The position numbers were made by a program, and so were the translations under genes. This document shows positions 7,475 to 15,545 of a stretch of 64,000 nt of DNA, piece by piece. Numbering within the stretch: the stretch's first letter is position 1; each line of letters begins with the position of its first letter. Origin of the DNA: UM-FILTER-40-17 sp032251335 (GTDB lineage: Bacteria; Bacteroidota; Bacteroidia; Flavobacteriales; Flavobacteriaceae); contig JAVVDW010000006.1 in the NCBI GenBank assembly GCA_032251335.1, positions 62,001 to 126,000 on the forward strand, in the 5' to 3' direction. A model generated the notes under the pieces. The model had not been told where the DNA came from. It made no database searches and worked only from the letters and a program-made list of their open reading frames with translations.

Positions 7475-8947
7475 ACAGCCCAAGTACCTTTTGTCGAAAA
7501 AGAAGGAGCTTTTGATCTTATCATTATCGGTGGCGGCTCTGCCGCTTTCTCCGCCGCTATCAAAGCAGAAAGCATGGGTTTAACAACCTTAATGGTGAAC
7601 GCTGGTTTAGACTTTGGTGGCACCTGTGTGAATGTAGGTTGTGTGCCATCAAAAACTTTGATAAGAGCTGCCGAAACAGCCTACCACGCTAGGCATTCCA
7701 ATTTTGCAGGAATCGTGCCCAAAGGCGTTGAGGTTGATTTCAAGCAAGTCATCAGAGACAAAAAAGCGTTGGTTGCTTCGCTGCAACAGCAAAAATATAT
7801 GGATGTAGTCAGCGATTTTAAAAACCTGACCATGCTTAAAGGCTGGGCTAGTTTTAAAGACCATCAAACTATAGAAGTTTTAGCAGATGATACTGAAAAA
7901 CGCGCGCTTTTAGGAAGCTATAAAGGAACAAACATTTTGATAGCCACAGGCGCCACCACCAACATTCCAAACATTGAAGGACTGAAAGAAGTTGGCTACC
8001 TCACCCATGGGACTTTATTTGATGTAGAAGAAAAACCCCAAAGCCTGACGATTATGGGTGCAGGTTATATAGGATTGGAAATAGCCATGGCATACCAACG
8101 TTTGGGTGTTCGGGTGCGTATGATTGAGTTTACCGACAGGCCTTTGCGCACGCAAACAAAGGATATCACAGATGTTTTAGTAGCACAGATGGAAGGTGAA
8201 GGCATCGAGTTGTTGCCCAATTTTAGAGCCGTTAAATTCGAAAAATCGGGGTCGGACATCATTATACATGGCCAATGCTCGGATGGTTCTACCACGAAAA
8301 TCATCGAAAAAGGGCATATTGTTGTAGCTACGGGTACAAAACCCAACACATCTCAATTGGGTCTGGAAAAGATTGGCTTACAATGCACAGAAAAAGGCCA
8401 TATTATGGTCAATGCAAAAATGCAAACAAACATTTCCAACATTTATGCAGCCGGTGATGTAGCAAATACGCCATCTTTTGTTTATACAGCGGCGGCAGAA
8501 GGCAATATGGCTGTTCAAGCGGCCTTTTCTTGCCTCTCGGTCGATGGAGCCGGGCTTGATTATGCTTCATTACCCTGGGTGGTTTTCACCGATCCGCAAA
8601 TTGCCGGAGCCGGCATGGATGAAAGGGAAGCCGAAGCAGCAGGCATTCCGTTTGAAGTGTCAAAATTAGATTTAACCCATGTACCGAGAGCTTTGGCAGC
8701 ACAAGATACCAGAGGTTTTATTAAACTGATTCGCAATCCTGAAACCGATACTTTGATAGGTGCAAGAATTATAGCACCCGAAGGCGGAGAACTCATTCAA
8801 CAGCTAAGTATGGCCATCAAATATGGGATAAGTGTGAAAGAACTGGCAGAAAGTTTCTATTCTTATCTGACTTTAAGTGAAGGCATCAAACTGGCGGCTA
8901 TTACTTTCGGAAAAGATGTTTCAAAACTGAGCTGCTGTGCAAATTGA
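7445..8947 (+). CDS. merA: Mercuric reductase
   Basis: Cytoplasmic flavoenzyme that reduces Hg(II) to volatile Hg(0) with NADPH. The FAD motif GGGSAAFSAA lies near residue 29 and the redox cysteine pair in GGTCVNVGCVPSK (Cys61, Cys66). The second dinucleotide fold is at GAGYIGLEIA and the FAD-binding AAGDVA motif follows. The vicinal cysteines at 497-498 (SCCAN end) are diagnostic for MerA against other members of the dihydrolipoamide dehydrogenase family. The 500-residue form lacks an N-terminal HMA domain; a broken one lies just upstream. Last gene of the operon. Confidence 0.97.
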   Translation: MNSINNTKNYTAQVPFVEKEGAFDLIIIGGGSAAFSAAIKAESMGLTTLMVNAGLDFGGTCVNVGCVPSKTLIRAAETAYHARHSNFAGIVPKGVEVDFKQVIRDKKALVASLQQQKYMDVVSDFKNLTMLKGWASFKDHQTIEVLADDTEKRALLGSYKGTNILIATGATTNIPNIEGLKEVGYLTHGTLFDVEEKPQSLTIMGAGYIGLEIAMAYQRLGVRVRMIEFTDRPLRTQTKDITDVLVAQMEGEGIELLPNFRAVKFEKSGSDIIIHGQCSDGSTTKIIEKGHIVVATGTKPNTSQLGLEKIGLQCTEKGHIMVNAKMQTNISNIYAAGDVANTPSFVYTAAAEGNMAVQAAFSCLSVDGAGLDYASLPWVVFTDPQIAGAGMDEREAEAAGIPFEVSKLDLTHVPRALAAQDTRGFIKLIRNPETDTLIGARIIAPEGGELIQQLSMAIKYGISVKELAESFYSYLTLSEGIKLAAITFGKDVSKLSCCAN

Positions 8948-8984
8948 CTCAACTTGCTTACGAAGGCAACGGGCTGTATTATTC

Positions 8985-9716
8985 TTACTTTTTTATCAGT
9001 TTGGCCATTGATATCATCCCGATAACAAGTATGAGGAATAAAGACAGTCTTCGGAATTTATTTTGAGGGATATAGTTTAATATTTTTTTACCAATAAAGG
9101 AACCTACGACACCAATTACGAACAAATAGGGTACGTATTTGAGATCGTGTTTGTGAATATATCCATTGTTAAAATACACGAATGTTCTCGAAAAATCTAT
9201 CATAAAATCTATAAAAGCAGAAGTTGCAATAAACACACTTTTTTCTAAATTGAATGAAGCCATTGTCAAACCTCTTATAGCGCCTCCTGTGCCTAATAGT
9301 CCGGCAGAGAATCCTGCAAAGGAGCCTCCAATAATTGCGTTTTTATTGTTTGGAGAAATAATGAGCGATTTTTTAATTAGAAATAAAAGACTAAATCCTA
9401 CTAAGAATATCCCTAAAGATATTTCTAAGTATGTACTGTCTATAATATTCGAAAGGAATCCTCCTAAAACAACAAATAACACGGATGGTAATCCGATAAC
9501 CAACAACAACCGCTTGTCTAGCCCTTTCTTAAATAAGACTATTTTACTGAGGTTGCTTGACAGATGAAATATGGCTGTTAGACCTAAAACCGTTTGAAAA
9601 TCGAAGTAAAAGTTACCCAATGGGACAAAGAATACGGATGAGCCAAAACCACCAACAGTGCCTACAACTTCAGCGATTAAAGCCAATAGAATAAAAGTGA
9701 GATTGACATCTTTCAT
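8985..9716 (-). CDS. TauE/SafE family permease
   Basis: Eight-helix membrane protein of the sulfite exporter TauE/SafE family (formerly DUF81), 243 residues. The duplicated family pattern is visible: GTVGGFGSSVFFVPLG near residues 19-34 and the second copy AGFSAGLLGTGGAIRGLTM near 134-152. Members move sulfite, sulfoacetate and other small anions; the substrate here cannot be told. It converges on merA with a 37-bp gap and is not part of that operon. The GC content looks lower than in the neighbours. Confidence 0.85.
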   Translation of the reverse strand: MKDVNLTFILLALIAEVVGTVGGFGSSVFFVPLGNFYFDFQTVLGLTAIFHLSSNLSKIVLFKKGLDKRLLLVIGLPSVLFVVLGGFLSNIIDSTYLEISLGIFLVGFSLLFLIKKSLIISPNNKNAIIGGSFAGFSAGLLGTGGAIRGLTMASFNLEKSVFIATSAFIDFMIDFSRTFVYFNNGYIHKHDLKYVPYLFVIGVVGSFIGKKILNYIPQNKFRRLSLFLILVIGMISMAKLIKK

Positions 9717-9783
9717 GCTGATTCTAATAGTATTTTTTTATTCTTAACGAGCAGCTAGCAGCACAATCTTCTCAATCACAATG

Positions 9784-10983
9784 CTACTCCAGTTCGAACA
9801 AAAAGTTGTTGTAGGGAAACCGTTCTATATGAATTTTTTTAACCTCTTCGTACAACCGCTCTTTAAAATAGTCTAGGTTTTCTTTGTTTAGAGCAGAGAT
9901 AAACAGTGCGTTTTCGCCCATTTCAGACATCCAAGTTGCTTTCCAATCCTCCAACGTAAAGTGACTTTTGGTCTTTTCGGTAACCAAATCATCATCGTCT
10001 ATTGTGGCAAACGTATAAGCATCAATCTTGTTAAAAACCATCAAAACAGGCTTGTCAGCAGACTTGATTTCTTCGAGAATTTTCTGAACAGCAGCAATGT
10101 GGTCTTCAAAACTCGGATGCGAAATGTCAACCACGTGCACCAACAAGTCTGCTTCGCGTACCTCATCGAGTGTGCTTTTGAAAGATTCAACCAATTGAGT
10201 GGGCAATTTTCGTATAAAACCTACGGTGTCCGACATCAAAAAAGGAAGATTTTTGATGACGACTTTTCGTACGGTGGTGTCCAATGTCGCGAAAAGCTTG
10301 TTTTCGGCAAATACCTCTGCTTTGCTGACAACGTTCATCAAAGTTGATTTGCCTACATTTGTATAGCCTACCAAAGCCACACGCACCATAGATCCACGAT
10401 TGCCCCGCTGCACGGCCATTTGCTTGTCAATGGTTTCCAGTTTCTTTTTCAGCAAAGCAATGCGGTCGCGAACTATCCGGCGGTCTGTTTCAATTTCAGT
10501 TTCTCCCGGACCTCTCAGGCCAATACCTCCTTTTTGCCGCTCAAGGTGTGTCCACAAACCTGTGAGTCGTGGGAGCATATATTGATATTGCGCCAATTCC
10601 ACCTGAGTGCGCGCATAAGAGGTTTGCGCGCGTTGTGCAAAAATATCGAGGATTAAATTGGTTCTGTCCAAAACTTTACATTGCAGAAAATTGCTGATGT
10701 TTTTTTGTTGAGCCGGACTCAATTCATCATCAAAAATAACGGTTTCAATTTCTGCCGCTTTGATGTAGTCGTTGAGTTCTTGCAACTTGCCCGATCCGAT
10801 AAATGTTTTCGGATTGGGATGGTCTAGTTTTTGTACAAATCTCTTTTCAACCTGGGCGCCCGCCGTATAGGCCAAGAACGCAAGTTCGTCTAAATATTCA
10901 CGCAATTTTTCCTCGGTTTGAAAGCCGGTAACCAGCCCTACTAAAACCACTTTTTCATACGATAAATCTACCTTTTCCAGCAT
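9784..10983 (-). CDS. hflX: GTPase HflX
   Basis: Ribosome-associated GTPase that splits stalled or heat-damaged 70S ribosomes. The N-terminal HflX domain (about 1-180) includes the conserved GGIGLRGPGETEIETDRR region (split GGIGLRGPGE / TEIETDRR). The G domain has G1 GYTNVGKST, G3 DTVGFI and G4 NKID. Length 399 is normal. ATG at 10983. It stands alone between a permease and a metallo-hydrolase gene, all on the minus strand with modest gaps. Confidence 0.96.
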   Translation of the reverse strand: MLEKVDLSYEKVVLVGLVTGFQTEEKLREYLDELAFLAYTAGAQVEKRFVQKLDHPNPKTFIGSGKLQELNDYIKAAEIETVIFDDELSPAQQKNISNFLQCKVLDRTNLILDIFAQRAQTSYARTQVELAQYQYMLPRLTGLWTHLERQKGGIGLRGPGETEIETDRRIVRDRIALLKKKLETIDKQMAVQRGNRGSMVRVALVGYTNVGKSTLMNVVSKAEVFAENKLFATLDTTVRKVVIKNLPFLMSDTVGFIRKLPTQLVESFKSTLDEVREADLLVHVVDISHPSFEDHIAAVQKILEEIKSADKPVLMVFNKIDAYTFATIDDDDLVTEKTKSHFTLEDWKATWMSEMGENALFISALNKENLDYFKERLYEEVKKIHIERFPYNNFLFELE

Positions 10984-11044
10984 GTGTTACTTGTATCTTT
11001 CTACAAAGGTATAATATTGCAAACGATTTGCCCTCATTCCATTT

Positions 11045-12415
11045 TCAGATAGATAACGGGATGATTTCATACAATTTGGGTATGATTATTTCCGATTGGC
11101 AAGTCTTTGTCAAAACGTCTCTAAATGCTTCAGAAGCAGCCGGTTCTCCGTGGGTCAAAAAGATTTTTTCCGGTGATGTTGGTATGGATTGAATCCATGC
11201 CATAAGACCGGACTGGTCTGCATGTGCCGACAGGCTATCCAATTGATGCAGGGCAGCTTTTACCGGATAATATTTTCCGTATATTTTCAGTGCTTCCGCA
11301 CCTTCAAGAAGTTTTCTGCCGCGCGTGCCCTCTGCCATAAATCCGACCAGTAAAATATCTGTTTCAGGATGATCCAAATACTGCTGCAGGTAGGTCAAAA
11401 CCCGACCACCGCTCAGCATACCACTCCCCGCGATTACGATTTTTGCCCCGGGTGTGTCAATCACCTCCCAAGTTTCTCCAAAATTTTCAACAATTTGGAA
11501 GGCACGACACATTTCCCGGCAATCTGCAAGGCTGAGTTTGTGCCAATCTGCATATTGCTCGAAAACTTGTAAAACGTTGCTTCCCATCGGACTGTCCAAA
11601 ACCATCCGTATGGGAGGTACTTTGTTCTGTTTTACCAATTTCCAAAGTCTAAACATGAGGCTTTGTGTGCGTTCCACAGCAAAACTCGGAATGATGAGTG
11701 TACTTTTTTTGGTTAAAGTGTTCAAAATGATTTCTCGCAAAAAATTGTCAACGTCTTCTTCGGGATGTTGACGGTCGCCATAGGTGGTTTCTATAAATAG
11801 ATAATCGGCAGACTCGGCCGTTTCCGGATCGCGAAGGAGTATGTCGTCTTTTCTGCCCAAGTCTCCTGAAAAAACAAAACGTTTGTTAAAAATCTGTAGT
11901 TCTATAAAGCAGGCTCCCAAGATATGGCCGGCATAGCGAAATCTGTATTTGATGTTTGCAGACAAGGGTGTCCAAGTGTTTTCCGGCACAGCCCTGAATC
12001 GCCTGAGCGTTTTTTCTACATCTTCTGTGTTGTAGAGTGGTTTGGCAGGAAGGTGTTTAGAATATCCCTCTTTATTTGCCTTTTCGGCTTCTTCTTCGTT
12101 AATTTTAGCACTATCTCGCAGCACAATCTCGGCAATTTTAAGCGTGGGTGCAGATGCGTATATCGGATTTTGATAACCTTGCTTCACCAAACGGGGCAAA
12201 TAACCCACATGGTCCAAATGTCCGTGTGTGAGTAAAACGGCATGCAGTGATGATACATCAAAAGGGATGTTTTGCCAATTGCTGAGCCGGAGCGATTTTA
12301 GACCCTGAAAAAGGCCACAGTCTATCATCAGGTTGGCTTCGGGCGTTTCGATGATAAATTTGGAACCTGTCACACCTTCCACACCGCCCAAACAATGTAT
12401 TTGTATGTTTTCCAT
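11045..12415 (-). CDS. Beta-CASP metallo-beta-lactamase-fold RNase-like protein
   Basis: Hydrolase of the metallo-beta-lactamase fold with a beta-CASP insert and C-terminal RMMBL domain, the architecture of CPSF73/YSH1-like ribonucleases. The metal motif THGHLDH (His64, His66, Asp68, His69) is intact, further metal ligands occur at AGHILGACFIEL and SGDLG, and the C-terminal motifs GSGMLSGGR and LHQLDSLSAHADQSGLMAW fit the family; length 456 is normal. Bacterial members are predicted RNases with few characterised roles. A nuclease gene with an ATP-cone lies 111 bp upstream on the same strand, so the pair may work together. Confidence 0.88.
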   Translation of the reverse strand: MENIQIHCLGGVEGVTGSKFIIETPEANLMIDCGLFQGLKSLRLSNWQNIPFDVSSLHAVLLTHGHLDHVGYLPRLVKQGYQNPIYASAPTLKIAEIVLRDSAKINEEEAEKANKEGYSKHLPAKPLYNTEDVEKTLRRFRAVPENTWTPLSANIKYRFRYAGHILGACFIELQIFNKRFVFSGDLGRKDDILLRDPETAESADYLFIETTYGDRQHPEEDVDNFLREIILNTLTKKSTLIIPSFAVERTQSLMFRLWKLVKQNKVPPIRMVLDSPMGSNVLQVFEQYADWHKLSLADCREMCRAFQIVENFGETWEVIDTPGAKIVIAGSGMLSGGRVLTYLQQYLDHPETDILLVGFMAEGTRGRKLLEGAEALKIYGKYYPVKAALHQLDSLSAHADQSGLMAWIQSIPTSPEKIFLTHGEPAASEAFRDVLTKTCQSEIIIPKLYEIIPLSI

Positions 12416-12443
12416 CTGTCTATATTTATTGTTTTTAAGTGGT

Positions 12444-12473
12444 CATGCTTCGACTGCGCTCAGCACAGGCATG
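12444..12473. repeat. REP-like interspersed element
   Basis: CATGC and GCATG bracket the motif CTTCGACTGCGCTCAGC in the gap between the metallo-hydrolase and nuclease genes. Its base composition is clearly higher in GC than the surrounding sequence. The TTCGACTNCGCTCAG motif is, from general knowledge, a common intergenic repeat in Bacteroidota. Only one copy was found in this window. Confidence 0.4.
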
Positions 12474-12526
12474 GAACACCCTAACGCATCATGCTCCTGT
12501 GTGAAAAATTTTACATGGGTGTTTCA

Positions 12527-13375
12527 TCAGCACGGGATATTTTGGCATAAAAAACCGACTTCACCCATCGTACCGACAATTCTTTTTTTAGATAGCCCAA
12601 TTTTGTGAAGCAGGTCATGGCGGTTTATCAGCTCTTGGCACAGTACAATATCCATTTCCACCAATTGCTGTTTTTCTGCCCGGGTCAATCGGGTCAGGCA
12701 GGTTATCGGATAAAGGCCAAATAAATCCACCAAATTTTTCAGACTCTTTCCTTTGGGTAAATCCCAACTCAACAGGTTTAAGTCGGCACAAGTTCCATAT
12801 CGGTAGGCATCATCCGTAAACCGAGTGTTGGTGACTAGCCAACCGGTTGCTTTGGGCAAATGGGGAAAATCTTTGTACCAGTTTTGAAAAATATCGTCAA
12901 AACGGGCACGTATATACAAGGGTATTTTTACATCACAGGGTCTTCCTTGTTCTGAATGAAATTTGCATTCAACCAGTTTCACATTTTCACCATTCACACA
13001 AAATACGTCTATTTCATGATTCACGCACTTGCCCGATACCATCTTGCCAACTTCAACTTGATCGCCCTGCGCTTCAAAAATTTTAGCCGTAAATTTTTCA
13101 AAGGGATAGCCCGTTGGGCCCAATTCGAAAAGTGCTCGTTTGAGTTTGTATTTTGCTGCAAAGTAAGATTTTTGTTGCTTCAGAAGCTGAAAAGCCCTTT
13201 GATGTATCTGTTTGGTACTGGTGTTTTCGGTTACTTCGTTAATAATTTGATGCAAGACCCTATCAATCACTTCATCACCGGCACCGGATTGCTTGAGGGA
13301 GGCCTTCAATTTCTCTCGAGAAAACGGCTCTTCTTCCCCGGAATATTTATACAAAGTAACTGTACGAGCTTCCAT
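12527..13375 (-). CDS. ATP-cone domain fused to Mrr-like restriction endonuclease
   Basis: Residues about 5-90 form an ATP-cone, the nucleotide-sensing domain of ribonucleotide reductases and NrdR (YSGEEEPFSREKLKASLKQS start, IHQRAFQLLKQQ end). Residues about 95-210 are a PD-(D/E)XK nuclease of the Mrr/restriction-endonuclease-like type: Asp123 in HEIDVF and Glu136/Lys138 in LVECKF form the catalytic set. The remaining C-terminus is not recognised. Mrr-type enzymes cut DNA, often modified DNA; here cleavage might be gated by ATP or dATP, which is inference. The gene is upstream of and codirectional with the beta-CASP gene. Length 282. Confidence 0.82.
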   Translation of the reverse strand: MEARTVTLYKYSGEEEPFSREKLKASLKQSGAGDEVIDRVLHQIINEVTENTSTKQIHQRAFQLLKQQKSYFAAKYKLKRALFELGPTGYPFEKFTAKIFEAQGDQVEVGKMVSGKCVNHEIDVFCVNGENVKLVECKFHSEQGRPCDVKIPLYIRARFDDIFQNWYKDFPHLPKATGWLVTNTRFTDDAYRYGTCADLNLLSWDLPKGKSLKNLVDLFGLYPITCLTRLTRAEKQQLVEMDIVLCQELINRHDLLHKIGLSKKRIVGTMGEVGFLCQNIPC

Positions 13376-13483
13376 GAGGCCTAAGGGTGTTATTTACACA
13401 AATTTACGCCTAAAAAGATTGTTAACCCCCTTTTTAAAGAGAAATTCTCCCGAAGCTCATATAGAAAGCTGCGCCTATGAAAT

Positions 13484-13520
13484 TAAAAAAACCTCACTGG
13501 TTTTTATCCCGGTGAGGTTT
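13484..13520 (-). terminator. Intrinsic terminator of the DUF5689/TonB receptor operon
   Basis: On the minus strand a 12-bp stem (AAACCTCACCGG with CCAGTGAGGTTT, one G-T pair) is followed directly by a run of T. It lies 22 bp after the DUF5689 stop codon, as expected for the end of that transcript. Confidence 0.8.
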
Positions 13521-13541
13521 GATAGAAAAAAGAGTTATGAC

Positions 13542-15527
13542 CTACTCATTGATTCCCTTGATGGTAATGTTATCAATTTGAATGGTTGTGGTGACACCTG
13601 TGGAGGTTCCGGTATATTCGAAGGCAAAAAACACATTGCCTTGGATGTTGCTGATATCCACTTCATTTGTTTTTACAAAGCCGGACATGAAACCGGAAGT
13701 ATTTCGTTCCGTGATGCTTAAATCATTTGTTATTTCAGTCCAGGTGAAGTTTGCCGGGTTTCCGGAGCCGTCATAGTCGGTGGAATATTTGACTTTAAGT
13801 GCATCGCCATTGTAGAAATTCTGCGTGTATTCCAACGAGAAGGTTTCGTTGCTTGAAGCAGTAAGGTCTATGGCAGGCGTGATGAGCCAAACGTTCATTT
13901 GTTCAGAAATTCCAAAAGCGGAGGCTTGTGCGTATTTGTTGCCACTAAAAGAACGGGCTTCCCAGTTTTCTACACCGCCGTTTGTAGAGATGCTTTGCCA
14001 ACCGGTTAGTGCCACAGGACGGTTGTTGCCCACCGTGGCAATAGATTCAAAGTTTTCGAGGAAAATGGGTGTAGGTTCTGTACAGCGAGTTCCGGTCATG
14101 CCAGCCACACCATCTAAGTTGCGGAGTAGCAATTCGGTTGTGTTGGTGATGTTAGCGATCCCGACTATGCTGCCATTGCCTTGTGCAACTTGCTGTCCGC
14201 TGAATGAGGCGGATGTTCTGGTAAATACCCGGAGGTTGTCTGAGCAATCCGTGATGCTTCGTTCACCGGCGTAGGTAAGTGCCAGCTGGTCATTGATAAA
14301 CTGTACGTTGTCTATCTGGATGAGTTGTGACTCAAAGGCGTTGGTCAAAGCTTCTGAGATACTGACCACTTTTGGAGCGGGCAGTGGTTGGTTTTGAGCC
14401 AAGACCTCTACTTGCGCCACGCCATTCACCTCACCGCTAAAAGGAATGTTTGTCAATTGGGTTTGTCCGGCAAAGGTGTCCACGGTGAGTCCTTGTACTA
14501 AAATCCTCACCCGATCACCTTCCAACAAATCATGGCCATCTGCCGTAAACCGAATGACAATGCCGCCGGTTTCATCTTGCAGTACGGCGTTGCGAGCCGT
14601 GATGTTGTCTTCATTATTTCCTGATAGCGTAACGATGCCTTCCACAAAACGCGTGTCGTTGATGGTTACATCCTGCGCAAAAGTGCGAACGGCTCCTATG
14701 CCTATTCTGTTAAAATCTTGGCGCGGATTGGTTAATTGGATATCGGCTTCTGTACGGGCAAAAAATTGAAAATCGTTGTTGAATTTGGTCAATACCCCGC
14801 GAATTGTGCCGTTCCCTTCCGGAACCGGACTGCCGGCAAAGTCTGCAAATTGGCTTGTTCTAAAAATAAGTTCAAATCCGAATGCGTCGGTAATTCTTCT
14901 GTTGGTTGCACCACCGAGTACATTGTTTGGATCAAAATAGTTGCCGCCAAGCTCGGTATCCTTAAACTGAACATCTGTAAATTCAACCAATCTATTGAGG
15001 TATTGGTCTGAAACTTCGTTCAGAGAAATGCGTTGTACCAATTGATCTTCATTGATGATTTCACATGAGCGCACCAAGAAATTTTCTACTTCCGGCTCGG
15101 CAATCCGTCCGATATCATTGCCGAACAATGCACCGATTTCAAGTTGGTTAAAATCTATTCGCCGAAACAGATCTTTCAGTTTAAAAAACACTTTTCTTCC
15201 GGGTTCGTAAACCAAATAAGTATTGGTTTCATCTAATGACAAGCTAAAGGCAGCACTGCCATCAAGTGTCTGAAAGGAGATGGTTTTGAAAAAATTACCG
15301 CCTTCATCGCTTGAAACCGCATAGGCTTCTATGATGTCATCTTCGGTAAATTGGGCAGGCGAAGCGGTTGCTTCGTCAAAAACTTGTTGCACGGTTTTGT
15401 TGGCAGTAATACCAGGTTCGTTACAAACCAGCGGCGGAATGCCAAAGTCGTCGTCGTCCACACAAGAGACAGACAGCAGACCGATACAGTATACTAAAGC
15501 AGTTCTAAAAAATAATTTATGGTTCAT
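13542..15527 (-). CDS. DUF5689 lipoprotein with choice-of-anchor-J domain
   Basis: Predicted outer-membrane lipoprotein. The start MNHKLFFRTALVYCIGLL followed by SVSC gives a lipoprotein signal with Cys near residue 22; the ATG at 15527 is used instead of one four codons upstream. The first half resembles DUF5689, which pairs with OB-fold-like repeats in Bacteroidota surface proteins. The last 170 residues (FLENFESIATVGNNRPVALT onward) look like a choice-of-anchor-J/MAM-like jelly roll. It follows the TonB receptor gene by 18 bp and ends at a terminator, so it is likely the surface partner of that receptor. Substrate unknown; 661 residues. Confidence 0.82.
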   Translation of the reverse strand: MNHKLFFRTALVYCIGLLSVSCVDDDDFGIPPLVCNEPGITANKTVQQVFDEATASPAQFTEDDIIEAYAVSSDEGGNFFKTISFQTLDGSAAFSLSLDETNTYLVYEPGRKVFFKLKDLFRRIDFNQLEIGALFGNDIGRIAEPEVENFLVRSCEIINEDQLVQRISLNEVSDQYLNRLVEFTDVQFKDTELGGNYFDPNNVLGGATNRRITDAFGFELIFRTSQFADFAGSPVPEGNGTIRGVLTKFNNDFQFFARTEADIQLTNPRQDFNRIGIGAVRTFAQDVTINDTRFVEGIVTLSGNNEDNITARNAVLQDETGGIVIRFTADGHDLLEGDRVRILVQGLTVDTFAGQTQLTNIPFSGEVNGVAQVEVLAQNQPLPAPKVVSISEALTNAFESQLIQIDNVQFINDQLALTYAGERSITDCSDNLRVFTRTSASFSGQQVAQGNGSIVGIANITNTTELLLRNLDGVAGMTGTRCTEPTPIFLENFESIATVGNNRPVALTGWQSISTNGGVENWEARSFSGNKYAQASAFGISEQMNVWLITPAIDLTASSNETFSLEYTQNFYNGDALKVKYSTDYDGSGNPANFTWTEITNDLSITERNTSGFMSGFVKTNEVDISNIQGNVFFAFEYTGTSTGVTTTIQIDNITIKGINE

Positions 15528-15545
15528 TTTAAATAGCATTACAGA

